Shown in pieces: positions 41,387 to 49,731 of a stretch of 64,000 nt of DNA. The notes beneath the pieces are model-generated. The model was not told the DNA's origin, did no database searches, and saw only the letters and a list, made by a program, of their open reading frames with translations. Within the stretch, counting starts at the first letter, position 1; each line of letters begins with the position of its first letter. The stretch comes from Sphingopyxis sp. OPL5 (GTDB lineage: Bacteria > Pseudomonadota > Alphaproteobacteria > Sphingomonadales > Sphingomonadaceae). The position numbers and the translations under genes were made by a program. The stretch spans positions 3,156,001 to 3,220,000 of the forward strand of contig NZ_CP060725.1 of NCBI RefSeq assembly GCF_003797775.2. The letters are read 5' to 3'.

Positions 41387-43231
41387 TTACTTCGACGGGC
41401 GGCGCGGGCTGCGCTGGCCGAAGGGCTTGGGCTTGTAGCGTTCGGTGTTGCCGCCGGGGCCGCCCGGACTACGCGGTCCGCGGGGACCCGATCGATCACC
41501 GCCGGGGGCACGACCAAGCGTCGCGCGCGGTGCCCGGTCGCCCGATCCCTTGTCGCGGCGTGGCGGGTAGGTCGGGCCGTCGGGTGCGGGGGTGATCGCG
41601 ACGCCGCTGTCGTCCTCGCCATCCTCGTTGGCGCTGCGCACCACCGCTTCGGCGAAGCGGTCGGCGATCGCGCGGGGGATGTTGAACATCGTTTCCTTCG
41701 GCCCGATACGGATCGCGCCGATCTCGCCCTTGGTCACATGACCGCGGCGGCATAGCAACGGCAGGATCCAGCGCGGGTCGGCGTTCTGGTGGCGGCCGAT
41801 GTTGAGGCGGAACCAGACGCTATCCTCGAACCCTTCGCGGCGGTCGCCGCCGCCTTCGCCGCGATCGGGACGCTCGAACCGCTCGCCGCGTTCGGGGCGG
41901 CCGGCGCTGTCGCGGCCGCGCGCGCTGTTGTCGATCAGATCCTCGGGCGCCGGCATCAGCGCGCGGTGGGCGCGGACGAGCGACGCGGCGATGTCCTCGG
42001 GCGAGCGTTCGGCCATCAGGCGCTGCGCGAGTTCGATATCCTCGGGCTCATGCTCGACCGGGGCGAGCAATTTCTCGATCAGCCGTTCCTGATCCTTCAG
42101 GCGGACATCGGCGGCGGTCGGCGCTTCCATCCACTCGGCGTTGATCCGCGCGCCGCGCAGCATGCCGTCGACGCGGCGACGACGCGGATAGGGAACGATG
42201 ATGACTGCGGTGCCCTTTTTGCCCGCGCGGCCGGTGCGGCCGGAGCGGTGCTGGAGGGTTTCGGCGTCGCGCGGGATTTCGACGTGGATCACCAGCGACA
42301 GGCTGGGCAAGTCGATCCCGCGTGCGGCGACGTCGGTCGCGACGCAGACCTTGGCGCGGCGATCGCGCAGCGCCTGCAGCGCGGCGTTGCGTTCGTTCTG
42401 GCTATGCTCGCCCGACAGCGCGACGGCGGCGAAACCGCGATCGGTCAGGCTGGCGTGGAGGCGGCGGACATTGTCGCGCGTGGCGCAGAACAGCATCGCG
42501 GTTTCGGCGTCGTGGAGGCGCAGCAGGTTGATCACCGCGCCCTCGATATCGGCGGGGGCAACGGTCACCGCCTGATAGCTGATGTCGCCGTGACCGCGAT
42601 CCTCGCCCACGGTCGAGATACGCAGTGCGTCGCGCTGATAGCGCTTCGCCATGTTCGCGATCGGCTTGGGGATGGTCGCCGAGAACATCAGGGTGCGGCG
42701 CGTCTCGGGGGTCGCGTCGAGGATTTCTTCCAGGTCTTCGCGAAAGCCCATATCGAGCATTTCGTCGGCCTCATCGAGCACCGCGACGCGCAGCGCGGTG
42801 AGGTCGAGCGCGCCGCGTTCGAGATGGTCGCGCAGGCGGCCGGGGGTCCCGACGACGATCTGCACACCCTGGTTCAGCGTGCGGCGTTCCTTGCTGGCGT
42901 CCATGCCGCCGACGCAGGTCGCGATGCGCGCGCCGGCCTTGGCATAGAGCCAGCTGAGTTCACGGCTGACCTGCATCGCGAGTTCGCGGGTCGGGGCGAT
43001 GATCAGCGCAAGCGGCGAGGTCGCGAAGGGCAGGCGGCCGTCCTCGATCAGCTGGTCGGCCATCGCGAGGCCGAAGGCGACGGTCTTGCCCGAGCCGGTC
43101 TGCGCCGAGACCAGCAGGTCGCGGCCAACCGCTTCGGGTTCGACGACGTGGGTCTGGACGGGGGTGAGATTTTCGTAACCGCGCGCGGTCAGAGCGTCCG
43201 CAAGGACGGGAGACATCGTTTCGAAAGGCAT
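41387..43231 (-). CDS. DEAD-box ATP-dependent RNA helicase (DeaD/CsdA-like)
   Basis: This 614-residue helicase has the Q motif, Walker A SAQTGSGKT (about residue 43), PTRELA, GTPGR, DEAD (VLDEADEMLDMGF), SAT (FSATIPKP) and HRSGRTGRAGKKG. A C-terminal DbpA-type RNA-binding domain (about 470-550, WFRLNIGRHQNADPRWILPLLCRRGHV) and an RGG/PR-rich tail follow. It remodels RNA or ribosome assembly intermediates and is probably helpful at low temperature. The ATG at 43231 gives the family start; the open frame upstream is unrelated sequence. Confidence 0.9.
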   Translation of the reverse strand: MPFETMSPVLADALTARGYENLTPVQTHVVEPEAVGRDLLVSAQTGSGKTVAFGLAMADQLIEDGRLPFATSPLALIIAPTRELAMQVSRELSWLYAKAGARIATCVGGMDASKERRTLNQGVQIVVGTPGRLRDHLERGALDLTALRVAVLDEADEMLDMGFREDLEEILDATPETRRTLMFSATIPKPIANMAKRYQRDALRISTVGEDRGHGDISYQAVTVAPADIEGAVINLLRLHDAETAMLFCATRDNVRRLHASLTDRGFAAVALSGEHSQNERNAALQALRDRRAKVCVATDVAARGIDLPSLSLVIHVEIPRDAETLQHRSGRTGRAGKKGTAVIIVPYPRRRRVDGMLRGARINAEWMEAPTAADVRLKDQERLIEKLLAPVEHEPEDIELAQRLMAERSPEDIAASLVRAHRALMPAPEDLIDNSARGRDSAGRPERGERFERPDRGEGGGDRREGFEDSVWFRLNIGRHQNADPRWILPLLCRRGHVTKGEIGAIRIGPKETMFNIPRAIADRFAEAVVRSANEDGEDDSGVAITPAPDGPTYPPRRDKGSGDRAPRATLGRAPGGDRSGPRGPRSPGGPGGNTERYKPKPFGQRSPRRPSK

Positions 43232-43359
43232 TATTGTTCTTCTTATCCTGTGCGGCGATATGCCGTTTTCTTGGGTATCCTCGCCGCCATCAGGCAATTG
43301 ATGCAAAGCGGCCGGGCCATCGCCCAGCCAGCATCCCGAGGAATATTCTTGGTTTTTTC

Positions 43360-44538
43360 CTAAAGCGCCTGTCCGGCAGCGTGTCCGCTGGCCCAGGCCC
43401 ATTGAAAATTATAGCCGCCCAGCCACCCGGTGACGTCAACGGCTTCGCCGATCGCATAGAGGTTTTGGGTGCTTTTGGCCATCATTGTTTGCGACGACAG
43501 CCCGGCGGTTGCAATTCCGCCGATCGTGACCTCCGCTTTGGCGAAACCTTCGGTGCCGTTGGGGCGGAATGCCCATCGCGCGAGGCGGGCTTCGGCATCG
43601 GTCAGTTTGCGGTCGGTCTGCGCCGCGAGTTCGCCGGGAAGGGCCAGCTGGTCGGCGAGCGTTTCGGCGAGACGGTCAGGAAGGTGGGCGCCGAGCGCTG
43701 CACGTAAGGTGGCGCGCGGGCGGCTGCGTTTGGCTTCGGTGAGCCAGCCTTGCGGGGCGCCCGGCAGGAAGTCGATCGTCACCGGCTCGCCGTGCCGCCA
43801 ATAGCTGCTGACCTGCAGGATCGCGGGGCCGGAGAGGCCCTTGTGGGTGAACAGCGCCGCCTCGCGGAACGCCGCTTTGCCCGCGCGCGCCTCGACCGGG
43901 GCGGCGATGCCCGAGAGGGTGCGGAACAGCACATCGTCGCCGCCGAGCGTCAGCGGGACGAGCGCGGGGCGGGGTTCGACGACTTTCAGGCCGAACTGGC
44001 GCGCGAGGTCGTAGGCGAAGCCGGTGGCGCCCATCTTGGGGATCGAGGGGCCGCCGGTGGCGATGACGAGGGCGGGCGCGGAGAAGTGGAAGTTGCCGAA
44101 AGTGCCGCGGAAAATGCCGTCGCTATGCTCGACCTGTCTTACAGGTTCGCCGCAGCGGATGTCGACGCCGCCCTTGGCGCACTCCGCCAGCAGCATCGCG
44201 ACGATCTGTTTCGCCGAGCCGTCGCAGAACAGCTGGCCGAGGGTTTTTTCATGATAAGCAATGCCATAGGCATCGACGAGCGCGATGAAATCGGCGGGGG
44301 TGTAGCGCGCGAGCGCCGATTTGGCGAAATGCGGGTTCGCCGAGATATAGCGGTCGGCGCTGGTGTGGATGTTGGTGAAGTTACACCGCCCGCCGCCCGA
44401 AATGAGGATTTTCTTGCCGACCGCATCGGCATGGTCGAGCAGCAGCACGCGCTTGCCGCGCTGCCCCGCGACCGCGGCGCACATCAGCCCGGCCGCGCCG
44501 GCGCCAAGCACGACGGCATCATAGTTGGCGGCGGACAT
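43360..44538 (-). CDS. HI0933-family flavoprotein (YhiN-like), FAD-dependent
   Basis: This 392-residue flavoprotein has the Rossmann FAD motif VVLGAGAAGLMCAAVAGQRGKRVLLLD, then GKKILISGGGRCNFTN, and the C-terminal NLYAIGEAVDVTGWLGGYNFQWAWASGHAAG. These are hallmarks of the HI0933/YhiN family of BaiN-like flavoproteins. BaiN-like members reduce or oxidise bile-acid-type substrates, but most have no defined role. No partner genes are adjacent other than a small ORF 6 bp further upstream on the same strand. Confidence 0.87.
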   Translation of the reverse strand: MSAANYDAVVLGAGAAGLMCAAVAGQRGKRVLLLDHADAVGKKILISGGGRCNFTNIHTSADRYISANPHFAKSALARYTPADFIALVDAYGIAYHEKTLGQLFCDGSAKQIVAMLLAECAKGGVDIRCGEPVRQVEHSDGIFRGTFGNFHFSAPALVIATGGPSIPKMGATGFAYDLARQFGLKVVEPRPALVPLTLGGDDVLFRTLSGIAAPVEARAGKAAFREAALFTHKGLSGPAILQVSSYWRHGEPVTIDFLPGAPQGWLTEAKRSRPRATLRAALGAHLPDRLAETLADQLALPGELAAQTDRKLTDAEARLARWAFRPNGTEGFAKAEVTIGGIATAGLSSQTMMAKSTQNLYAIGEAVDVTGWLGGYNFQWAWASGHAAGQAL

Positions 44539-44544
44539 GGCGGA

Positions 44545-44724
44545 TCAGTGCAGCTTGGCGATCGGCAGGCCGTCGGCCTTGGCGCGGGTCTTCACCGATT
44601 CCTCGCTGCGGGTCAGCGCCTTGGCGATGGCTTTGAGCGCTATGCCCTTCTTCGCCAGCGTGTGCAGCTTGTCGATCTCGGCCGCGGTCCACGGCTGTTT
44701 GTGGCGTTCGAACTTGTCTTTCAT
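44545..44724 (-). CDS. Small Myb/SANT-like DNA-binding protein
   Basis: This basic 59-residue protein ([54 protein letters not shown]...) has one Myb/SANT-like helix-turn-helix: [18 protein letters not shown], then [20 protein letters not shown]. The ATG at 44724 overlaps the GreA/B-like gene stop (ATGA), and a GGAG lies 8 bp upstream. An ATG two codons earlier is possible. It could be a small DNA-binding regulator coupled to the elongation factor. The function is unknown. Confidence 0.65.
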   Translation of the reverse strand: MKDKFERHKQPWTAAEIDKLHTLAKKGIALKAIAKALTRSEESVKTRAKADGLPIAKLH

Positions 44725-45197
44725 GCCCATGTCTCCGGATCGGTCGCGGCGGCGATGATCGTCAATGCGTCCTCGCGGCCCTGATATTCGAGCGTCTCGC
44801 CAACTTCGGCGCCCATCAGCGCGCGCGCGATGGGCGCCGAAAAGGCGATGGTGCCCTGCGCCGGATCGGCCTCGTCATGGCCGACGATGGTCAGCGTGCG
44901 TTCGTTGCCGTTCAGCGCGAAAATCACCTTGCTGCCGATGCCGACGACATCGGCGGCGGGCGCGGGCTGCACCTCGGCGGTCGACTGGCGGGTGTGGACA
45001 TAGCGTTGCCGACGCAGCAATTTCTTGCGCGCTTCCTCTTCGGTCGCGCCCGCGATCGCATCCGCGAGCCGCGCCGCTTCCTCGCCGAGCAGCCGCAAGC
45101 CGCGCGGCGTGACCAAGTTCGGGCCGACCGGGATCGGCCATTCGAACGCGGGTTCCATATGCTCGTCGTCGCTTTCGCGACGGAATGCGACGCTCAT
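44721..45197 (-). CDS. GreA/GreB-family transcription elongation factor-like protein
   Basis: This 158-residue protein has an N-terminal helical region ([45 protein letters not shown], about 20-70). A C-terminal FKBP-like GreA/GreB domain follows (about 85-155: [57 protein letters not shown]). Gre factors bind RNA polymerase and cleave backtracked RNA. The coiled-coil tip is short, so it may be a Gre-like paralogue or Rnk-like regulator rather than canonical GreA. The ATG at 45197 gives the family N-terminus. Confidence 0.72.
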   Translation of the reverse strand: MSVAFRRESDDEHMEPAFEWPIPVGPNLVTPRGLRLLGEEAARLADAIAGATEEEARKKLLRRQRYVHTRQSTAEVQPAPAADVVGIGSKVIFALNGNERTLTIVGHDEADPAQGTIAFSAPIARALMGAEVGETLEYQGREDALTIIAAATDPETWA

Positions 45198-45279
45198 CGT
45201 CAGTCTCTCTGGTCCAGGGGGAAGGGCGCCTTTGCCCCACGAAGGTGGCGACAAGATGGCGCGAAATTCCGGCGCGGGC

Positions 45280-45305
45280 GTAACCGGGCGCGGTGGTCTT
45301 GCGAA
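45280..45305 (+). promoter_or_regulatory. SigF/NrsF-type ECF promoter (GTAACC-N16-CGAA) for the bufferin operon
   Basis: GTAACC (45280-45285), 16 bp, CGAA (45302-45305), about 52 bp before the precursor ATG. From memory this matches the -35/-10 motifs described for Caulobacter SigF, the sigma factor that drives DUF2282/DUF692 operons. The same operon here encodes a sigma factor and an NrsF-like anti-sigma, so autoregulation is expected. Confidence 0.7.
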
Positions 45306-45356
45306 CAGCAGCATGATGCCATCCCCCGCATCAAGGGTTCAAACGGAGTATCCAGC

Positions 45357-45653
45357 ATGTCGAACAGCCTTAAACTCTCGCTCGCCGCCTCGGCCGTCCT
45401 TGCCATGGCCGCCGGTGCCTCGCTTTCCGGCCCCGCCTTCGCCGCCGATGGCGCTAAGGAAAAATGCTATGGCGTCGCGTTGAAGGGCAAGAACGACTGC
45501 GCCGCGGGCCCGGGCACCAGCTGCGCCGGCACTTCGACCGTCGATTATCAGGGCAATGCCTGGAAGAATGTCCCCAAGGGCAGTTGCGTGAAGATGGGCG
45601 GCACGCTGACCGCGCACAAGGGCAACGCCAAACCGGTCGCCAGCAAGGGCTGA
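45357..45653 (+). CDS. bufA: DUF2282 bufferin-type RiPP precursor
   Basis: This 98-residue protein has a Sec signal peptide ([28 protein letters not shown]). The mature part carries four cysteines: C37 (EKCYGV), C48 (GKNDCAA), C56 (TSCAGTS) and C77 (KGSCVKM). This DUF2282 pattern is that of bufferin precursors, whose cysteines are modified to copper-chelating heterocycles by a DUF692 MNIO enzyme in Caulobacter and relatives (established for characterised members; transferred here by homology). The peptide is exported and should bind metal in the periplasm. The ATG has GGAG 9 bp upstream. Confidence 0.85.
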   Translation: MSNSLKLSLAASAVLAMAAGASLSGPAFAADGAKEKCYGVALKGKNDCAAGPGTSCAGTSTVDYQGNAWKNVPKGSCVKMGGTLTAHKGNAKPVASKG

Positions 45654-45664
45654 CCGGTCTGATC

Positions 45665-46534
45665 ATGACACCCCCCCGCTCGTTCCGCGACCTGCCGCCA
45701 CGCGCCGGCTTCGGGCTCAAGCCCGAGCATTATGCCGATGTGTTGGCGGCGGCGGAGCGGGCGACCCTGCCCGCCTGGGCCGAAATCCACCCCCAAAATT
45801 ATTTCGGCGCAGGCGGGCCTCCGCATCGCTGGCTGACCGCGATTGCCGCGCATCTGCCGCTGAGTTTCCATTCGGTCGGGCTGTCGCTCGGCTCGGCCGC
45901 CGGGGTCGATGCGGACGAACTCGAAGCGCTTGCGTTGCTGTGCGACCGCTATCAACCGGCGATGGTGTCGGACCATCTGAGTTGGAGCAACGGCGGCGAT
46001 GACAAATTCCCCGACCTTTTGCCAGTTCCTTACAGCCACGCCGCGCTCGACCATTTTGTGACGCAGGTCGTCCAGGTGCAGAACCGGCTCGGGCGCCCCA
46101 TGCTGATCGAAAATCCGTCGCGCTATGTGGCTTATGCCGGGGATGATTGGGCGGAGGTCGATTTCCTTCACGAACTCTGCCGCCGCAGCGGTTGCGGGCT
46201 GATCCTCGACATCAACAATGTCGAGGTGTCGGCGCACAATCTCGGGCTCGATCCCGACGCATGGCTCGCCGTCGTCGATTCCGCGCTGGTCGGCGAAATC
46301 CATGTCGCGGGCCATGCGGTGAAGGACGACGGCTGGGGCGGCCTTATCGCGATCGACGATCATGGCTCGGCGGTACGCGCCAGCTGCCGGGACCGGCTCG
46401 CCAGCTTCCTGCGCCGCGCCGGGCCGAAACCGGTGCTCGTCGAATGGGACAGCAACGTCCCCGATTTCGCGACGCTGATGGCCGAAGTCGCGACCGCCGA
46501 CACGTTGCTGACCGAAATGCGTGTCGGTGCTTGA
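45665..46534 (+). CDS. bufB: MNIO/DUF692 multinuclear non-heme iron oxidase for bufferin maturation
   Basis: This 289-residue TIM-barrel enzyme is of the DUF692 family. Potential iron ligands are H69 (SFHSVGL), H104 (SDHLSWS), E149 (IENPSR), D182 (DINNVEV), H213 and H217 (IHVAGH), and further acidic/His residues near D231, H233 and E-W-D at the end. The family oxidises peptide cysteines; for bufferins this gives thiooxazole-type rings. It follows bufA by 11 bp and overlaps bufC. The start is fixed by GLKPEH and HPQNYF, typical of the family N-terminus. Confidence 0.88.
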   Translation: MTPPRSFRDLPPRAGFGLKPEHYADVLAAAERATLPAWAEIHPQNYFGAGGPPHRWLTAIAAHLPLSFHSVGLSLGSAAGVDADELEALALLCDRYQPAMVSDHLSWSNGGDDKFPDLLPVPYSHAALDHFVTQVVQVQNRLGRPMLIENPSRYVAYAGDDWAEVDFLHELCRRSGCGLILDINNVEVSAHNLGLDPDAWLAVVDSALVGEIHVAGHAVKDDGWGGLIAIDDHGSAVRASCRDRLASFLRRAGPKPVLVEWDSNVPDFATLMAEVATADTLLTEMRVGA

Positions 46535-47249
46535 ACGCGACCAGGCGGTGATCGCGGCGGCGCTGGTTGCAGGACCCGCGCATTTGCCGCCCGACCTGTT
46601 CGCGGGCGAATGGGCGCACGTGCTGCGCGCGATGACGGTGCACGCCAACAATATTTCGCACGCGCGACTCGTCGCGCTCGAAGGCACATTCCCGCGTACC
46701 CGCGCCTGGCTGGGCGAGCCCGAATTCAACCGGCTGTCGCGCGATTTCGTCGAGCGTGGCGGAGCGAAGGGAAGGGCGCCTGCGCAGATCGGGGCGGGCT
46801 TCCCCGATTTCCTGACGCGCGAAAGCGGCGCGCTCGCGGCGGATATGGCGCGTGTCGAATGGGCTTGGCTTACCGCCTATCACGCCGCCGACGCCCCAGC
46901 GCTGACGCTCGCCGACCTCGCCGGGCAGGACGAGGCGAGCCTGCTGGCGCTGCCGGTGCGGCTTCATCCCGCTGCCATGACCGTGGCGCTGACGAGCGAT
47001 GCCGCGCCGATCCTCGATCCCGATCTGCTCGCCGGCACCGCCGCGCTGCTGATCACCCGGCCAGAGGCAGAGGTGCGGCTGTTGCCCACCACGCTCGCGA
47101 CCCTCGCCACGCTTGCGGTTGCACAAAAGATCACACCTCTCGGTAACCTGATCGAACGCCTTGCCGAACATCAGGACGGAGACGGCGCTGCCGTCGTGCC
47201 GCTGATCGCGGCGGGTGCATTGGAGAGGGTCCGACGATGGCGAAAATGA
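46521..47249 (+). CDS. bufC: DUF2063 partner protein for the MNIO enzyme (BufC-like)
   Basis: This 242-residue protein has the N-terminal DUF2063 domain (about 5-100: DLFAGEWAHVLRAMTVHANNISHARLVALEGTFPRTRAWLGEPEF). In characterised systems it presents the precursor peptide to the DUF692 enzyme. The C-terminal half is alpha-helical and partly hydrophobic. It was once annotated as DNA-binding, which is not supported. The GTG at 46521 overlaps the MNIO stop by 14 bp, so the two are co-translated. The C-terminus overlaps the DoxX start by 13 bp. Confidence 0.85.
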   Translation: MSVLERDQAVIAAALVAGPAHLPPDLFAGEWAHVLRAMTVHANNISHARLVALEGTFPRTRAWLGEPEFNRLSRDFVERGGAKGRAPAQIGAGFPDFLTRESGALAADMARVEWAWLTAYHAADAPALTLADLAGQDEASLLALPVRLHPAAMTVALTSDAAPILDPDLLAGTAALLITRPEAEVRLLPTTLATLATLAVAQKITPLGNLIERLAEHQDGDGAAVVPLIAAGALERVRRWRK

Positions 47250-47695
47250 TGACGCTGTACGACCGCGCGGTGAGCATCGCGGGCGCGCGCGTCCCGGAGG
47301 GCCTGGCGCTGTTGCTGTTGCGCGTCGCGCTGGCCGGGGTGTTCTGGCGTTCGGGCCGGACCAAGGTGGTCGAGGGCAGCTGGTTCCGGATCAACCCCGA
47401 CACCTATGACCTGTTCCGCACCGAATTTTCCGGCCTGCCGCTCGCCCCGTCGATCGCGGTGCCGCTGACCAGCTTTGCCGAACATGTCTTTCCGATGCTG
47501 TTGCTGCTAGGGCTGGCGACGCGCTTTTCTGCGGGCGCGCTGTTGGTGATGACGCTGGTGATCCAGATTTTCGTCTTTCCCGATGCCTGGTGGCCGGTGC
47601 ACAGCCTGTGGGCAGCGATGGCGGCGGTGCTGATCGTGCGCGGCGGCGGGCTGTTCTCGCTCGACGCGCTGGCGCTGAAGCTGCGCGGCCGGTGA
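47237..47695 (+). CDS. DoxX-family membrane protein (BufD-like)
   Basis: This 152-residue membrane protein has four hydrophobic segments: LALLLLRVALAGVFWRSG, LTSFAEHVFPMLLLLGLATRF, AGALLVMTLVIQIFVFPDAWW and LWAAMAAVLIVRGGGLF. DoxX proteins are quinone-linked or redox membrane subunits. In bufferin and gold-inducible (gig) operons a DoxX protein follows the DUF2063 gene, as here. Its role in peptide maturation, export or electron transfer is not known. It overlaps both neighbours, so it belongs to the same operon. Confidence 0.8.
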   Translation: MAKMMTLYDRAVSIAGARVPEGLALLLLRVALAGVFWRSGRTKVVEGSWFRINPDTYDLFRTEFSGLPLAPSIAVPLTSFAEHVFPMLLLLGLATRFSAGALLVMTLVIQIFVFPDAWWPVHSLWAAMAAVLIVRGGGLFSLDALALKLRGR

Positions 47696-48213
47696 GTATC
47701 GACGAACCGTCGCTGGCGCGGTTGATGGCGGCGTCGCAGCGCGGCGACCGCGCCGCCTATCGCGCGCTGCTGACCGATTGCCGGCGCTGGCTGTCGCGCT
47801 ATTTCGCGCGCCGCATCGCGCCGCATCAGATCGACGATCTGGTGCAGGAAACGCTCGTGTCGATGCACCGCAAGCTCGATACTTGGGACAGCCGCCGCGC
47901 CTTCCTGCCCTGGCTCGCGGCGATTGCGCGCTATCGCTGGATCGATGCGCTGCGCCGCCAGCGCGATGCCGCCGAACTCCACGACGACGACGCCTTTGTC
48001 GACGCCGAGGACGAGGCGGTCCACGCGCGGCTCAGCCTCGACCGCATGCTGATGCAGCTGCCCGCGGGGCAGGCGCAGGCGATCACTTTGGTCAAGATCG
48101 AAGGCGCCTCGATCGCCGAGGCCGCGCAGATTTGCGGCCAGAGCGAATCGCTGGTCAAAGTGAATATCCATCGCGGGCTCAAGAAGCTGGCGCTCCTGAT
48201 TGAAAGTGAATGA
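47692..48213 (+). CDS. ECF sigma factor, SigF-like (controls the bufferin operon)
   Basis: This 173-residue ECF sigma factor has region 2 LSRYFARRIAPHQIDDLVQETLVSMHRKLDTWDSRRAFLPWLAAIARYRWIDALRRQ and region 4 LPAGQAQAITLVKIEGASIAEAAQICGQSESLVKVNIHRGLKKL. The pattern is of the SigF type that pairs with NrsF. It likely transcribes the GTAACC-N16-CGAA promoter in front of bufA. The GTG start overlaps the DoxX stop (GTGA). The anti-sigma gene follows 1 bp later. Confidence 0.88.
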   Translation: MSIDEPSLARLMAASQRGDRAAYRALLTDCRRWLSRYFARRIAPHQIDDLVQETLVSMHRKLDTWDSRRAFLPWLAAIARYRWIDALRRQRDAAELHDDDAFVDAEDEAVHARLSLDRMLMQLPAGQAQAITLVKIEGASIAEAAQICGQSESLVKVNIHRGLKKLALLIESE

Positions 48214-48214
48214 G

Positions 48215-48865
48215 ATGACCGACGCATCGATCGACGCGCTGATCGACGGCCTGGCCGGCGACCTGCGGCCGGTGAAGCCGCGCCGGATCGTGCGCGGCTC
48301 GCTCTGGGTTGCCGCGGGCTGGCTGGTCGGGGCCGCCGCCTTGTTGTGGCTGACCGGGATGCGCCACGACCTTGCGGCGGGCACGATGATGCCCGCGTTG
48401 CCGCTGCTCGCCTTCTGGACGATCGTCGCGCTCGGCGTCGCGGCGGCGTGGAGCGCGCTGCGCATGGGATTGCCCGGGGTCGGCCGCGATTACAGCGGCT
48501 GGCACTGGGCCGGGCTCGCCGCGCTGGCGCTGCCGGTCACCGCGATCGTTATCGGTTTCGGCGACCATCACGCTGCGATGGAGGCGGCGCGGCCCGAAAA
48601 CGGCATGCGCTGCATGATCGAGGGCGTGGTGTCGGGGCTGGGCGTCGGCGTGGCGCTGTTCGCCTGGCTGAAGCGCGCCGCGCCGACCTCACCGACGCGT
48701 GCGGGCTGGGCGATCGGCATCGCCGCCGGGGCCGCCGGGGCGACGATCGTCGCGCTCCACTGCGCGTCGAACGACATGATGCATATCGCGCTGTGGCACG
48801 GCCTTGCGGTCGCGCTGTCGGGGGTCGCCGGGCGTATCCTGCTGGCGCCGCTGCTGCGCTGGTAG
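48215..48865 (+). CDS. nrsF: NrsF-like membrane anti-sigma factor (DUF1109)
   Basis: This 216-residue protein has about six transmembrane segments. The conserved cysteines are C133 (GMRCMIEG) and C183 (LHCASNDMMH), almost the same positions as the pair reported for Caulobacter NrsF (from memory). These Cys sense oxidants or heavy metals and release the sigma factor. It is the last gene of the buf operon, beginning 1 bp after the sigma stop. A hairpin (48873-48888) follows. The ATG at 48215 is preferred over TTG at 48200. Confidence 0.85.
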   Translation: MTDASIDALIDGLAGDLRPVKPRRIVRGSLWVAAGWLVGAAALLWLTGMRHDLAAGTMMPALPLLAFWTIVALGVAAAWSALRMGLPGVGRDYSGWHWAGLAALALPVTAIVIGFGDHHAAMEAARPENGMRCMIEGVVSGLGVGVALFAWLKRAAPTSPTRAGWAIGIAAGAAGATIVALHCASNDMMHIALWHGLAVALSGVAGRILLAPLLRW

Positions 48866-48872
48866 CATCTGG

Positions 48873-48888
48873 ACAGGTCCGAACCTGT
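48873..48888. terminator. Small hairpin after the bufferin operon
   Basis: Perfect 6-bp stem ACAGGT / ACCTGT with a 4-nt loop. Next to it is an imperfect inverted repeat of TGTGTTATTCATGC with GCAATACACA. This may end the operon or be part of the next gene's regulation. Confidence 0.35.
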
Positions 48889-48923
48889 GTGTTATTCATG
48901 CAATACACAAAGGAGATTGGACG

Positions 48924-49688
48924 ATGCGGAACTCGACGATGACGCCGCTGGCTTTGGCCCTGACCCTGTCGATGACAGTGACGGCGTGCAGCGGCACGGT
49001 GACGACCGAGAACAGCGACAAGGTCGAGATGCGTTCGGGCGACGCCGGTCCGCCGACGACGCAAAGCTATGCGCTCACCGGTTTCACCGAGGTCGAGGTG
49101 ACCGGTCCCGATGATGTCACCATCCGCCAGGGCGACGCCTTTTCGATCACCGCCAAGGGGCCGAAGGCCGAGGTCGAGGAGCTCGAGATCAAGCTCGACG
49201 GCCCGACGCTGTCGGTCGGGCGCAAGCGCGAGGGGTTCAGTTTCCGCCGCGGCGACCATGACGGGGTCCAGATCGCGATCACCATGCCGCGGCTGAACAC
49301 GGTGCGGCTGACCGGATCGGGGTCGGTCGATGCCGATGCCGTGGACGGCGACAAGGTCGAGGCAGGGCTGACCGGATCGGGCGACCTCAAGATCGCGAAG
49401 CTGACCGGAAAGAGCGCCGACCTGACCGTATCGGGGTCGGGCGACATCGGGATCGCGGGCGGCGCGATCACCTCGGGCGAGATCGGTGTCACCGGGTCGG
49501 GCGACGTCGATGCGGGCGGACTGGTCGCGCAGACGCTCGACATTTCGGTCACCGGATCGGGTAACGTCGGTGCGCAGGCGACGGGCAAGGCCGATATCCG
49601 TATCCTCGGTTCGGGCGACGTCGACCTGACGGGCGGAGCGACCTGTTCGACCAAGACGATGGGATCGGGCACCGCGACCTGCAAATGA
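48924..49688 (+). CDS. Lipoprotein with DUF2807 (head-GIN) repeat
   Basis: This 254-residue protein has a lipoprotein signal (MRNSTMTPLALALTLSMTVTAC). The rest is a DUF2807 beta-helix with repeating TGSG and SGSGD turns (LTGSGSVDA, LTGSGDLKI, VSGSGDIGI, VTGSGDVDA, VTGSGNVGA, LGSGDVDL). It is likely an outer-membrane-attached structural or adhesive protein with no enzyme motif. Two cysteines near the end (TCSTKTM...TCK) may pair. An AAGGAGATT ribosome site precedes the ATG. It lies just after the buf operon but separate from it. Confidence 0.78.
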   Translation: MRNSTMTPLALALTLSMTVTACSGTVTTENSDKVEMRSGDAGPPTTQSYALTGFTEVEVTGPDDVTIRQGDAFSITAKGPKAEVEELEIKLDGPTLSVGRKREGFSFRRGDHDGVQIAITMPRLNTVRLTGSGSVDADAVDGDKVEAGLTGSGDLKIAKLTGKSADLTVSGSGDIGIAGGAITSGEIGVTGSGDVDAGGLVAQTLDISVTGSGNVGAQATGKADIRILGSGDVDLTGGATCSTKTMGSGTATCK

Positions 49689-49731
49689 TCGGCCGCTGGC
49701 GCCGCCCGCCCGGACGGGGTAGGACGGCGCC

